Shown piece by piece: positions 18,524-26,484 of a DNA stretch of 64,000 bases. Source of the DNA: Rhizobium sp. (GTDB taxonomy: Bacteria > Pseudomonadota > Alphaproteobacteria > Rhizobiales > Rhizobiaceae); the NCBI GenBank assembly GCA_003527225.1, contig DPXQ01000158.1, positions 1-64,000 of the forward strand. The letters run 5' to 3'. Below the pieces are notes generated by a model that had not been told where the DNA came from, did not search any database, and saw nothing but the letters and a program-made list of their open reading frames with translations. The first letter of the stretch is position 1; each line of letters begins with the position of its first letter. Position numbers and translations under genes: made by a program.

Positions 18524-19120
18524 TCATCGGCTGATTCCGCGCATATAGATCTCGAAGACATTGCCGGCATCCTTGCGAATGAGCTCGATGTCGCCCGAGA
18601 GCAGGGATTGCATGACCAAACCCTGGATAGTCCCGATGAACAGCATGACCGCCGCGTTGGTGCTTGTCTCGGCCGCGACGTCTCCGGCGCTCTTGCCTTC
18701 CTCGAGCTTGCGCGCGATCCGCTCCGCATAGCTCTGCATCAGGGCGCGAGCGATATTCTTGGCGGGCGTAGGTTCGGCCCGCTGCAACTCGCCGAACATC
18801 ATCCGTGGAACGCCGGGATGCTCGATCAGGAACTCGACATGGCTCATGAACATGGCGCGCAGCGCCTCAAGCGGCGTTCGCGCCTCCGCGGCCGCGCGGT
18901 CGATGCGGTCCAACAACCGGCCCTTCACCCACTCCATGACCGAACGCCAGATCGCGTCCTTGTTCGGGAAGTGGCGAAACAGCGCACCCTGCGTCAGGTT
19001 CATGTGCTTGGCGATCGCATCGGTCGTGATCTCGCTGGGGTTCCGGACGCCAGCGAGCTCGACAACCGCCTCGACGGTTTGGGCGCGACGTTCTTCGGCT
19101 GGAAGCTGCTTTCGTGACAT
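18524..19120 (-). CDS. TetR/AcrR-family transcriptional repressor
   Basis: This 198-residue protein has an N-terminal TetR helix-turn-helix (T-T-D-A-I-A-K-H-M-N-L-T-Q-G-A-L-F-R-H-F-P-N-K-D-A) and an all-helical ligand domain. It is the first gene of the ABC export operon. An inverted repeat 20-39 bases upstream of its start is a likely operator, so it probably represses the whole operon until a ligand binds. The ATG at 19120 begins the conserved region; an in-frame ATG at 19171 lies beyond the operator. Confidence 0.9.
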   Translation of the reverse strand: MSRKQLPAEERRAQTVEAVVELAGVRNPSEITTDAIAKHMNLTQGALFRHFPNKDAIWRSVMEWVKGRLLDRIDRAAAEARTPLEALRAMFMSHVEFLIEHPGVPRMMFGELQRAEPTPAKNIARALMQSYAERIARKLEEGKSAGDVAAETSTNAAVMLFIGTIQGLVMQSLLSGDIELIRKDAGNVFEIYMRGISR

Positions 19121-19139
19121 GCGGTTGGCCAATCTGAAA

Positions 19140-19159
19140 GATAGTGAGTAATTACTATC
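19140..19159. promoter_or_regulatory. Inverted repeat, probable TetR operator
   Basis: GATAGT at 19140-19145 is mirrored by ACTATC at 19154-19159, and the inner AGTAATTACT at 19147-19156 is itself a perfect 10-base palindrome. The site is just upstream of the TetR gene that heads the ABC export operon. TetR dimers bind repeats of this size; the assignment is by position. Confidence 0.5.
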
Positions 19160-19231
19160 ATTGGTTGGCACCCTTCGTCAACAGGCAGATGGAGGTTGGG
19201 GGACCGGTCGCCAGCAGGCCCTGGGGGGCGC

Positions 19232-19693
19232 TCAGGTGCCGGCGAGTATCTCGGTCTGCTCGGCCAGTTGAGCTGCCAGGTCAGGGGAGATCAGTCGGGA
19301 CAGCCTGGCGTGCGCGTCGCGCCAGATCGGGATGGCTGCGTCGAGCTGTCGGGCCCCGGTCTCGGTGAGCCATACGGCGCGACGCCTGAGATCCGTCTCG
19401 ACCACGGCGATTTCGATCAGCCCTGCGTTTTCGAGGGTGCGCAGATTGCGTGACAGGGTCGATTGCTCGAGGCCGGAGCGTCTGGCAAGTGCGCCCAGCG
19501 TGTCGTCGGTCATGGCGGCGATCTGCGCCATCAGGCCGACCTGAGTGACGGTGAGGCCGGCGGCTGCCATCTCGCGGTCGAGGAAATTGCTGATACGTCG
19601 TGCCGCCAATCGGCTGTTCCAGCCGGCGCAGGTGTCAACCAGCGCGCGGGCGTCCGTGCGTAGCGTCTTGGGCTGTTGCTTTCGTGTGTTCAT
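19232..19693 (-). CDS. MarR-family transcriptional regulator
   Basis: This regulator of about 153 residues has a winged helix-turn-helix: L-G-A-L-A-R-R-S-G-L-E-Q-S-T-L-S-R-N-L-R-T-L-E-N-A-G-L-I, then a T-D-L-R-R-R-A wing. It is transcribed away from the DUF488/cysteine synthase-like pair. A perfect 12-base palindrome lies directly upstream. The ATG at 19693 gives a start outside that palindrome but has only a weak ribosome site; an ATG at 19711 sits in the palindrome. Ligand unknown. Confidence 0.86.
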   Translation of the reverse strand: MNTRKQQPKTLRTDARALVDTCAGWNSRLAARRISNFLDREMAAAGLTVTQVGLMAQIAAMTDDTLGALARRSGLEQSTLSRNLRTLENAGLIEIAVVETDLRRRAVWLTETGARQLDAAIPIWRDAHARLSRLISPDLAAQLAEQTEILAGT

Positions 19694-19699
19694 AATTCT

Positions 19700-19711
19700 A
19701 TGTATATACAT
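19700..19711. promoter_or_regulatory. Perfect 12-bp palindrome, probable MarR operator
   Basis: ATGTATATACAT is self-complementary and sits between the MarR gene start and the divergent DUF488 gene. It is AT-rich in a GC-rich neighbourhood, as expected for a promoter-overlapping operator. Binding by the adjacent MarR protein is inferred. Confidence 0.5.
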
Positions 19712-19787
19712 GGAATGAAGGTCATGGAAGGGCCACAGGCAGGATGAGAGAGCCGCGACCGGGCGAATTGAACGTGGAGACTGGGCG

Positions 19788-20162
19788 ATGGAACTTGCGC
19801 TGAAGCGCGTCTATGAGCCGCCGGGTGCCGGCGACGGGACCCGTATACTCGTCGACCGGCTTTGGCCGCGCGGGATTTCCAAGGAGAAGGCGGGGATCGA
19901 TCTCTGGCTGCGGGACATCGCCCCGAGCGGTGCCTTGCGCAAGCAGTTCCACGGCAAGCCGGCGGATTGGGATGCATTTTGCGCCGCCTACTTTAGCGAG
20001 ATGGAAGGCGCTGCCGCTCAGGCCGCCGCGCGGGAACTGCTGGACCTGCTGCGGAAGGGGCCGGCGACCCTGCTTTATGCCGCCCGTGACGAGCAGCGAA
20101 ACAATGCCGCCGCGCTGAAAATCTGGCTCGAGCGGCATCGGGAAAGCGGAGAGACCTCATGA
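19788..20162 (+). CDS. DUF488-family protein
   Basis: This 124-residue protein matches DUF488 (YeaO-like): R-V-Y-E-P-P near the start, then D-G-T-R-I-L-V-D-R-L-W-P-R-G-I-S and W-L-R-D-I-A-P-S-G-A-L-R, all near-invariant in the family. The biochemical function is unknown. Its stop overlaps the ATG of the next gene, a cysteine synthase homologue, as ATGA, so the two are coupled. The divergent MarR regulator and its palindrome probably control the pair. Confidence 0.9.
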   Translation: MELALKRVYEPPGAGDGTRILVDRLWPRGISKEKAGIDLWLRDIAPSGALRKQFHGKPADWDAFCAAYFSEMEGAAAQAAARELLDLLRKGPATLLYAARDEQRNNAAALKIWLERHRESGETS

Positions 20163-21082
20163 ACGGATTGCGGACCAGCATTCTCGATGGCATCGGCAAT
20201 ACCAGCCTTGTGCCCTTGCGCAACGTCGTGCCGGAAAACGGATCCAGCATCCTTTTGAAAGTCGAAAGCGAGAATCCGACCGGCAGCATGAAGGACCGGA
20301 TGGCGCTCGCCATGATCGAGGCGGCGGAAGCGGACGGGCGTCTGGAAGCGGGTGGTTCGGTGGTCGAGTATACCGGCGGCAGCACCGGCGTTTCGCTGGC
20401 TCTGGTCTGTGCGGTGAAGCAATATCCCCTTCACATCGTGACATCGGACGCCTTTGCCCGGGAAAAGCTGGAACATATGAAGGTCCTGGGGGCGAAGTTG
20501 CAGGTCGTAGCGAGCGACGGCGGGCGTATGACGGAAAAGCTGACCCGCGACATGATCGAGGCGGCGCGCCTCGTCGCGGCGGACACCGGGGCGTTCTGGA
20601 CCGACCAGATGAACAACCGGGACCAGATTTCGGCCTATCACAGAATGGCGGAGGAGATCTGGCTGCAAACCGGCGGGCAGGTCGATGGCTTTGTCCAGAG
20701 CGTCGGTACCGCCGCGTCTCTTCGGGGCACGGCAGAAGCGCTTTGCCGCCGCAACGAGGACATCAGCATCGTGGCGGTCGAGCCCTCCGAATCCCCGGTG
20801 CTTTCCGGTGGTCGGACGGGAGCCCACAAGATCGACGGGATCGGCGCGGGATATGTCGTTCCGCTCTGGCGGCCGGACATTGCCGACGGGATCGAGCGGG
20901 TTTCCACGGAGGAGGCGCGCGAAATGGCCGACCGGCTGGCGCGGGAGGAAGGGCTCTTTGCCGGAACGTCCACGGGCGCCAATGTCGCCGCCGCCCTGAA
21001 GCTCGCGCAGCGCCTGAAGCCCGGCGCGACCATCGTGACCGTCATGTGCGATACCGGCATGAAATACCTCAGCAGGCGGTGA
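20159..21082 (+). CDS. PLP-dependent cysteine synthase-family protein, divergent from CysK
   Basis: This 307-residue fold-type II PLP enzyme has the Schiff-base lysine in N-P-T-G-S-M-K-D-R and the glycine-rich phosphate loop G-T-A-A-S-L-R-G. The substrate loop reads T-G-G-S-T-G instead of the T-S-G-N-T-G of true O-acetylserine sulfhydrylases, as in a separate branch of the family. A standard cysK is encoded at 53604-54572, so this copy likely has another substrate or role. It is coupled to the DUF488 gene. The reaction is not established. Confidence 0.87.
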   Translation: MNGLRTSILDGIGNTSLVPLRNVVPENGSSILLKVESENPTGSMKDRMALAMIEAAEADGRLEAGGSVVEYTGGSTGVSLALVCAVKQYPLHIVTSDAFAREKLEHMKVLGAKLQVVASDGGRMTEKLTRDMIEAARLVAADTGAFWTDQMNNRDQISAYHRMAEEIWLQTGGQVDGFVQSVGTAASLRGTAEALCRRNEDISIVAVEPSESPVLSGGRTGAHKIDGIGAGYVVPLWRPDIADGIERVSTEEAREMADRLAREEGLFAGTSTGANVAAALKLAQRLKPGATIVTVMCDTGMKYLSRR

Positions 21083-21378
21083 GCTTCCTGGGGCTCCTGC
21101 ATGCTTCGATATCCATCATTCCCACTCGATTGTTTTGAGCGATCATAACGCATTGATCTGACGGAGCAGATATTCCTGCCGCGACGAAGATCCGTCTCTG
21201 GAAAGCGTCGGCCAGTTGAGCGATGATACCCTCGACCTGCCCGCCGCGGCACGTTGATCAACCCGGCCCTTGCCGGAGAGAACGGCGGCCAACGCCGTCA
21301 ACGACAACTGCGCCGTGGGACACGATCCATTGTGCGGAAGTGCCTCGACCTTTGTAGCCCTGCCTTGAGGAGAAGAGA
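21083..21378. other. Intergenic region spanning the outer island boundary
   Basis: No gene is supported in these 296 bases. The segment holds the outer copy of the guaA-end repeat (21116-21134) and the upstream region of the GH13 gene, including its GAGGAGAAGAG ribosome-binding site at the right edge. I found no integrase remnant. Confidence 0.5.
21116..21134. repeat. Outer attachment-site-like copy of the guaA 3' end
   Basis: Nineteen bases match the guaA terminus at 24839-24857 with one mismatch (T for C at 21131). On the minus strand it reads as the codons for I-E-W-E plus stop, yet no guaA reading frame exists here. It fits an attachment site left at the far end of an inserted element. 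Confidence 0.62.
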
Positions 21379-23217
21379 GTGTCAGAAAAAACAGATGCCG
21401 CGATCGATCACCCGGGAATGGGAGCCATACCGGGCGCAGGCGGCGTAACCTTCCGCGTATGGGCGCCCAATGCCGAAAGGGTTTACGTGACCGGAACCTT
21501 CAATGACTGGAGCGACGCCGCGACACCTCTGGCCAGCGAGGAGAACGGTTATTGGTCGGCTGATGTCTCAGGGGCAAAGACAGGAGATGAATACAAGTAC
21601 TTGATCCATGGTCCCAAGGGCGTCCTCTCACGCATCGACCCCTATGCCAGAAAGGTGACCAACTCAGCTGGCAATGGGGTTGTCTATGATCCCAAGGCCT
21701 TCGACTGGGGTGACGAGAACTTTCAGATGGCCACGGGAAACGAGCTCGTCATTTATGAGATGCATATAGGCACCTTCAACGCCAAGGAAGCAGGGCGGCC
21801 GGGTACGTTTGAAAGCGCCATGGAAAAATTTCCCCATCTTCAAAAATTGGGGATCAATGCTGTGGAGGTGATGCCGATCGCGGAGTTTCCAACCGACTTT
21901 TCGTGGGGTTACAATCCGTCTCATCCATTTGCCATCTCAAGCATTTACGGCGGGCCGGACGCATTCAAGCAATTTGTCAAAGCGGCTCACGCGCATGGCA
22001 TGGCTGTCATCGTGGATGTCGTTTACAACCACTTTGGCCCTTCCGATCTCGATTTGTGGCAGTTCGACGGCTGGAGCGAGAATGAGAAAGGGGGAATCTA
22101 CTTTTTCAATGACCGCCGATCGACCACGCCGTGGGGCGAGACACGCCCCGATTATGGCCGGGGCGAAGTGCGCCAGTATCTGCGCGATAACGCCCTGATG
22201 TGGTTCGAGGAATACCACGCCGACGGTTTGCGCTGGGACGCAGTTCCTTATATCCGCAATATCGAGGGCAAGGACGGACACGCTCCCACCGAGATTCCCG
22301 AAGGCTGGAGCCTGATGCAGTGGATCAATGAAGAAATCAGGCAACGGTTCCCCGGCAAAATCAGCATCGCCGAGGGTATGCATGATAACGCCTGGGTCAC
22401 CAAAGACGTGGGGGCGGGCGGCGCCGGCTTCAATGCGCAATGGGATAGCGAATTTGTGAACCCCGTTCGCCAGGCCATTATTGCCCGTGACGATCAATCC
22501 CGCGACCTGGGGGCAGTCAGAAGAGCGATTGAGTATCGCTACGACCTGGATTTTTTCCGCAGAGTCATTTTTACCGAGTCGCACGACGAGGTCGCCAATG
22601 GCAGTGCCCGCGTGCCCGAGGAGATCTGGCCAGGCAAGGTCGACAGCTGGTTTTCCAAGAAACGCTCTACATTGGGCGGTGCTCTTGTTCTCACCTCGCC
22701 CGGTATCCCGATGATCTTCGAAGGGCAGGAGATTCTGGAAGACTGCTGGTTCCGGGATAAAGTCGCTATCGACTGGTCCCGGGCCGAGGACGAACACGGC
22801 ATTCTCGGAATGTACCGGGATCTGATCGCCCTGCGGCGCAATCTGTCGGGCGTGACGCGCGGGCTGTGCGGTGGAAATATTCATATCTATCATTCCAACG
22901 ATCAGGCCAAGGTCATCGCGTTCCATCGCTGGGACAAACAAGGACCCACCGACAGCGTCATTGTGGTGGTGAATATGATGAATCAAAACTGGGATGATTA
23001 TGTCATCGGTTTTCCGCGGCCTGGATTATGGAAAACACGATTCAACAGCGATTCGTACAACTACGGCCCGAATTTTGCCAATCATCCCACGCCTGATGTG
23101 GAGGCCCAGGAAGAAGCGGCCGACGGGCTAACCTGCTCCGGAAAAATCAGTATCGGGCCATACACCGTGGTCATTTTTTCGCAGGATGCGGACGATTCGG
23201 CCCATGCCGACACCTAG
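21379..23217 (+). CDS. GH13-family glucan branching enzyme-like protein (CBM48 plus GH13)
   Basis: This 612-residue enzyme has an N-terminal CBM48-like beta domain (about 20-105), a GH13 TIM barrel and a C-terminal beta domain. The conserved regions are D-V-V-Y-N-H (213-218), D-G-L-R-W-D with nucleophile D287, acid/base E332 in I-A-E-G, and D403 in S-H-D-E-V. This pattern suits 1,4-alpha-glucan branching or a related alpha-glucan hydrolase. It starts at a GTG with a strong GAGGAGAAGAG site. Codon use is less GC-rich than in neighbouring genes, consistent with transfer; no other glycogen genes are nearby. Confidence 0.85.
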   Translation: MSEKTDAAIDHPGMGAIPGAGGVTFRVWAPNAERVYVTGTFNDWSDAATPLASEENGYWSADVSGAKTGDEYKYLIHGPKGVLSRIDPYARKVTNSAGNGVVYDPKAFDWGDENFQMATGNELVIYEMHIGTFNAKEAGRPGTFESAMEKFPHLQKLGINAVEVMPIAEFPTDFSWGYNPSHPFAISSIYGGPDAFKQFVKAAHAHGMAVIVDVVYNHFGPSDLDLWQFDGWSENEKGGIYFFNDRRSTTPWGETRPDYGRGEVRQYLRDNALMWFEEYHADGLRWDAVPYIRNIEGKDGHAPTEIPEGWSLMQWINEEIRQRFPGKISIAEGMHDNAWVTKDVGAGGAGFNAQWDSEFVNPVRQAIIARDDQSRDLGAVRRAIEYRYDLDFFRRVIFTESHDEVANGSARVPEEIWPGKVDSWFSKKRSTLGGALVLTSPGIPMIFEGQEILEDCWFRDKVAIDWSRAEDEHGILGMYRDLIALRRNLSGVTRGLCGGNIHIYHSNDQAKVIAFHRWDKQGPTDSVIVVVNMMNQNWDDYVIGFPRPGLWKTRFNSDSYNYGPNFANHPTPDVEAQEEAADGLTCSGKISIGPYTVVIFSQDADDSAHADT

Positions 23218-23298
23218 CGCGCCGGCCGACGCGATGCCGCTTGCGAAGCTTGAAGGCGGCAACACGGCCGGTGCAGCCAGCCGCGTCGGCGTCCACGA

Positions 23299-24105
23299 CT
23301 AACCGCCGATGCTGTCGGCGGCTTTCTTGGCCCTGTCGGCGGCGGCCTGCGCATCTATGATGGCCTGGACTGCTTCCTCGCGGCCGGTGGCCGCATGGCT
23401 TTTGGCCATCTGGGCAAAATTCGCTGCAGTCTGCGCAGAGGACTGCGCACCGGCTTTCAACGCCGTGACCACCGCCTGGTCCCCCTTTGCCTCGGCCTCC
23501 TTGGCTTCTTGGGCCAGGTTTTCGGCTTGGATTGCCATCTGATTGGCATTGGCCGCAAGATGCATGACGAGCCGGGCCTCGTTCAGGCTGGAGACGGTCG
23601 AGGTGCCCCTGTCATTCATAAAAGTCGTGTCCCAGTTCAATGCGGCGGCAGGCTCGACACAGTGTGTTTGTATGTAGGCTTGGAATTGTGCCGTCAGATC
23701 GGCCATCTTTTGGGAAACGTTGTCGCGCGTGCGCGCCGCCTTTCCCAACTCCACCCCGTAAGCGACCCCCAGTTTGAAACCTTCCTGCAATCCGTCGCCA
23801 AAACCGAGGCGCGCGTCGCCCTTGGGGAGCGCTGCCGGAGTGGGGACCTTCAGCAATAGGTTCGAGGGGTTTTCAACGGGGCTCTTGGACAAATCGTTAT
23901 AACCATCGACAATTCCGCGCAGCCACCCGGGATAGGCTCCTTCGCACGCCCCTCTTTCACGCTGCGGATTATCCCGATCGGCCAGAGCCGGGGTCAAACC
24001 CCAGATGCTCGTGCAGAGGACGATGATGGCCGCAATGAAAGAGAGAGATGCCTTGGCGCTTATTCTGCGAATGAAGCTCTCGACCCGCTCGACCTGCCAT
24101 CTCAT
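23299..24105 (-). CDS. Exported protein of unknown function, alanine-rich helical C-terminus
   Basis: This 268-residue protein has a signal or anchor segment at about residues 20-42 ending T-P-A-L-A, then a region with a cysteine in G-A-C-E-G-A-Y-P-G-W and another in Q-T-H-C-V-E-P. The last 80 residues are Ala/Gln/Glu-rich and probably coiled coil. No family is recognised. A GGGAGG site precedes the ATG at 24105. It lies inside the guaA island, convergent with the GH13 gene and divergent from arr. It probably acts in the periplasm or on the cell surface. Confidence 0.7.
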   Translation of the reverse strand: MRWQVERVESFIRRISAKASLSFIAAIIVLCTSIWGLTPALADRDNPQRERGACEGAYPGWLRGIVDGYNDLSKSPVENPSNLLLKVPTPAALPKGDARLGFGDGLQEGFKLGVAYGVELGKAARTRDNVSQKMADLTAQFQAYIQTHCVEPAAALNWDTTFMNDRGTSTVSSLNEARLVMHLAANANQMAIQAENLAQEAKEAEAKGDQAVVTALKAGAQSSAQTAANFAQMAKSHAATGREEAVQAIIDAQAAADRAKKAADSIGG

Positions 24106-24358
24106 GTTGGCCTCCCGTAATCGATGTCCGTCTCTTTGATGAGGGTAATCATAGGGCGCAGGCACGGCAAGTTGCATTGACCTGCATCAGCTTTGTCGGG
24201 CGAAATGGTGAGGACCGCCGCAAGTCTCGAGCAGCACCTGCCGCCGGAAATCGGAGCCCTTGCCAGTATCATTATCTAGCCCGATATGGGGCTTGCAGCA
24301 AGCTGGGTGCCTATCGCATGAACACCGCCCTCGATTCGTCAGAAGGAGCCATAGACCT

Positions 24359-24772
24359 ATGACAAACACAGCCAGCGTTTTTACCCGCCAGTTTTTTCAT
24401 GGGACACGCGCAAATCTCGAACCCGGAGATCTGATCGCCGTCGGCTACCAGTCCAACTTCACTGAAGCCAAGCCGTTATCCTGGGTGTATTTTTCAGGTA
24501 CGCTTGATGCCGCGATCTGGGGCGCTGAGCTTGCGGCAGGCAGTGGGCGAGAGCGCATCTATGTCGTGGAGCCAACCGGGCCAATCGAGGACGACCCGAA
24601 CCTGACAGACAAGAAGTTTCCTGGAAATCCAACGCTATCGTATCGCTCCCGCGATCCGCTGCGAATTGTCGCCGAAGTGACAAAATGGCGGGGTCACTCG
24701 ACTGAGCAGCTACAGCAGATGAAGGCTAACGTCGACCGCTCGAAGACAGAAGGTGCTGAAATCATCGACTAG
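24359..24772 (+). CDS. arr: Rifampin ADP-ribosyltransferase
   Basis: This 137-residue protein belongs to the Arr family, which inactivates rifamycins by ADP-ribosylating the C23 hydroxyl using NAD. The catalytic residues keep family spacing: H14 in F-F-H-G-T, Y44 in W-V-Y-F-S and D79 in E-D-D-P-N-L-T, followed by K-F-P-G-N-P-T and Y-R-S. Its length matches chromosomal Arr proteins. AGAAGGAG lies upstream of the ATG. It sits at the guaA-proximal end of the island, consistent with acquired cargo. No gene cassette attC site was recognised next to it. Confidence 0.93.
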   Translation: MTNTASVFTRQFFHGTRANLEPGDLIAVGYQSNFTEAKPLSWVYFSGTLDAAIWGAELAAGSGRERIYVVEPTGPIEDDPNLTDKKFPGNPTLSYRSRDPLRIVAEVTKWRGHSTEQLQQMKANVDRSKTEGAEIID

Positions 24773-24804
24773 GGCCGATCGACATTCAGGTTTCGGGCAT
24801 GGCG
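24772..24804 (+). repeat. 33-bp dispersed intergenic repeat, copy 1
   Basis: Begins GGGCCGATCGAC and ends TTTCGGGCATGGCG. It matches 34644-34676 at 31 of 33 positions. It overlaps the arr stop region and lies 35 bases beyond the guaA stop, between guaA and the island cargo. Function unknown. Confidence 0.6.
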
Positions 24805-24838
24805 CCGCGGGATTTCCTTCCCCGGGAAAAGCGAGCCT

Positions 24839-24857
24839 TCATTCCCACTCGATCGTT
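24839..24857. repeat. Inner attachment-site-like repeat (guaA 3' end)
   Basis: This is the genuine guaA terminus, covering the stop and last codons, and matches 21116-21134 in 18 of 19 bases. guaA remains intact, as expected when an island integrates at a gene's 3' end and restores the coding sequence. Confidence 0.62.
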
Positions 24858-26401
24858 CCGGGCGGCTTCGAGGTGACGTCGTAGACGACACGGTTGATGC
24901 CGCGCACCTCGTTGATGATGCGGGTGGCGGCGCGGCCGAGGAATTCCATGTCGTAATGGTAGAAGTCGGCGGTCATGCCGTCGACCGAAGTCACGGCGCG
25001 CAGCGCGCAGACGAATTCGTAGGTGCGGCCATCGCCCATGACCCCGACGGTCTGCACCGGCAGGAGCACGGCAAAGGCCTGCCAGATGGCGTCGTAGAGA
25101 CCGGCCTTGCGAATCTCGTCGAGATAGATGGCGTCGGCTTCGCGCAGGATGTCGAGCTTCTCGCGGGTCACGCCGCCCGGGCAGCGGATGGCAAGGCCCG
25201 GACCCGGGAAGGGATGGCGGCCGATGAAGCTGTCCGGCAGGCCCAGTTCTTTGCCGAGAACGCGCACCTCATCCTTGAAGAGCTCGCGCAGCGGCTCGAC
25301 GAGCTGCATGTTCATGCGTTCCGGCAGGCCGCCCACATTGTGGTGCGACTTGATAGTCACGGATGGGCCCCCGGTAAACGAGACGGATTCGATTACGTCC
25401 GGATAGAGCGTTCCCTGACCGAGGAAGTCGGCGCCGCCGAGCTTCTTCGCCTCGTCCTCGAAGGTCTCGATGAAGAGCCGGCCGATGATCTTGCGCTTGG
25501 TCTCCGGGTCGGAAACACCTTCGAGCTCGCCGACAAAGCGGTCGACCGCGTCGACGTGGATGAGGTGCAGGTTGTAGTGTTCCTTGAACATGGCGACCAC
25601 GTCGGCCGCCTCGTTCTTGCGCATCAGGCCGTGGTCGACGAGGATGCAGGTCAGCTGATCGCCGACCGCCTCGTGGATCAAAAGGGCCGCGACGGATGAA
25701 TCGACGCCGCCCGACAGCGCGCAGATGACGCGCTTGTCGCCGACCTGGTCGCGGATGGCCTGAACGGCCTTGGCGCGGTAGGCCGACATCGTCCAGTCGC
25801 CCTTGATGCCGGCGATCTTGTGGATGAAATTGGCGATCAGCTTGGCGCCGTCCGGGGTGTGAACCACTTCCGGATGGAACTGTACGGCGTAATACTTGCG
25901 CTTCTCGTCGGCGATGAAGGCGAACGGCGCGTTGGACGAGGTGGCGACGACCTCGAAGCCCGGCGGAATGGCGGTGACGCGGTCACCGTGGGACATCCAC
26001 ACCTGATGGCGCGATCCCGCCGACCAGAGCCCTTCGAACAGCGGGCATTCCTTGTCGATCTCGAGGAAGGCGCGGCCGAACTCGCGGTGATGTCCGCCCT
26101 CGACCTTGCCGCCGAGCTGCATGCACATGGTCTGCTGGCCGTAGCAGATGCCGAAGATCGGCACGCCGCTGTCGAAAATGATCTGTGGCGCGCGCGGGCT
26201 TCCTTCCTCCAGGGTCGATGCGGGGCTTCCCGAGAGGATGACAGCCTTGGGCTTCAACCGGGAAAAAGCACTTTCGGCGGTCTGGAAGGGAACGATCTCG
26301 CAATAGACGCCTGCCTCGCGAACGCGCCGGGCGATCAGCTGCGTTACCTGGCTTCCGAAATCGATGATGAGAACGCTGTCGGGATGTGCTGTCTGGGTCA
26401 T
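24839..26401 (-). CDS. guaA: GMP synthase (glutamine-hydrolysing)
   Basis: This 520-residue enzyme converts XMP to GMP using glutamine and ATP. The N-terminal class I amidotransferase has C in G-I-C-Y-G-Q-Q and H-P-E-V as triad partners. The ATP-pyrophosphatase domain has the P-loop S-G-G-V-D-S-S, and the dimerisation domain ends in the conserved K-P-P-G-T-I-E-W-E. Its last codons are duplicated at 21116-21134, marking an island insertion site. AAAGG lies upstream of the ATG. It follows mtnN on the same strand. Confidence 0.98.
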   Translation of the reverse strand: MTQTAHPDSVLIIDFGSQVTQLIARRVREAGVYCEIVPFQTAESAFSRLKPKAVILSGSPASTLEEGSPRAPQIIFDSGVPIFGICYGQQTMCMQLGGKVEGGHHREFGRAFLEIDKECPLFEGLWSAGSRHQVWMSHGDRVTAIPPGFEVVATSSNAPFAFIADEKRKYYAVQFHPEVVHTPDGAKLIANFIHKIAGIKGDWTMSAYRAKAVQAIRDQVGDKRVICALSGGVDSSVAALLIHEAVGDQLTCILVDHGLMRKNEAADVVAMFKEHYNLHLIHVDAVDRFVGELEGVSDPETKRKIIGRLFIETFEDEAKKLGGADFLGQGTLYPDVIESVSFTGGPSVTIKSHHNVGGLPERMNMQLVEPLRELFKDEVRVLGKELGLPDSFIGRHPFPGPGLAIRCPGGVTREKLDILREADAIYLDEIRKAGLYDAIWQAFAVLLPVQTVGVMGDGRTYEFVCALRAVTSVDGMTADFYHYDMEFLGRAATRIINEVRGINRVVYDVTSKPPGTIEWE

Positions 26402-26453
26402 GTCGAGCCTTTAAAGAAAACCGCCCGTTCTGGCAATCTCAGAATTGCCCCGG

Positions 26454-26472
26454 GACGCGAAAATTTCGCGTC
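26454..26472 (-). terminator. Hairpin between mtnN and guaA
   Basis: GACGCGAAAATTTCGCGTC has 9-base arms around one central base, just past the mtnN stop. There is no clear T tract after it on the minus strand, so it may be a weak terminator, a processing signal or a protein-binding palindrome. Confidence 0.35.
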
Positions 26473-26484
26473 TTCCGTCTCGCT

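Larger units (their letters stand above)
21116..24857. mobile_element. Small genomic island at the guaA 3' end, without an integrase
   Basis: The segment is flanked by a direct repeat of the last bases of guaA: TCATTCCCACTCGAT at 21116-21130 and 24839-24853, extending to 18 of 19 matches. The inner genes (GH13 enzyme, exported unknown protein, arr) are visibly less GC-rich than the neighbours and are not housekeeping genes. The guaA 3' end is a known attachment site for integrase-borne islands. No integrase, excisionase or transposase is present, so this is a remnant or a cargo-only element. Insertion is inferred from the repeat and the content. Confidence 0.62.

Noticed and set aside
23225..23290. 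GCCGACGCG/CGCGTCGGC inverted repeat between the GH13 and exported-protein genes
   Set aside because: The arms are only 9 bases with a 48-base gap in GC-rich DNA; this could be chance.
24805..24838. CCCGGG-centred sequence after guaA as a terminator
   Set aside because: The stem is short and lacks a T tract on the relevant strand.
26402..26484. Purine riboswitch upstream of guaA
   Set aside because: The leader is only about 80 bases and lacks the conserved purine aptamer core.
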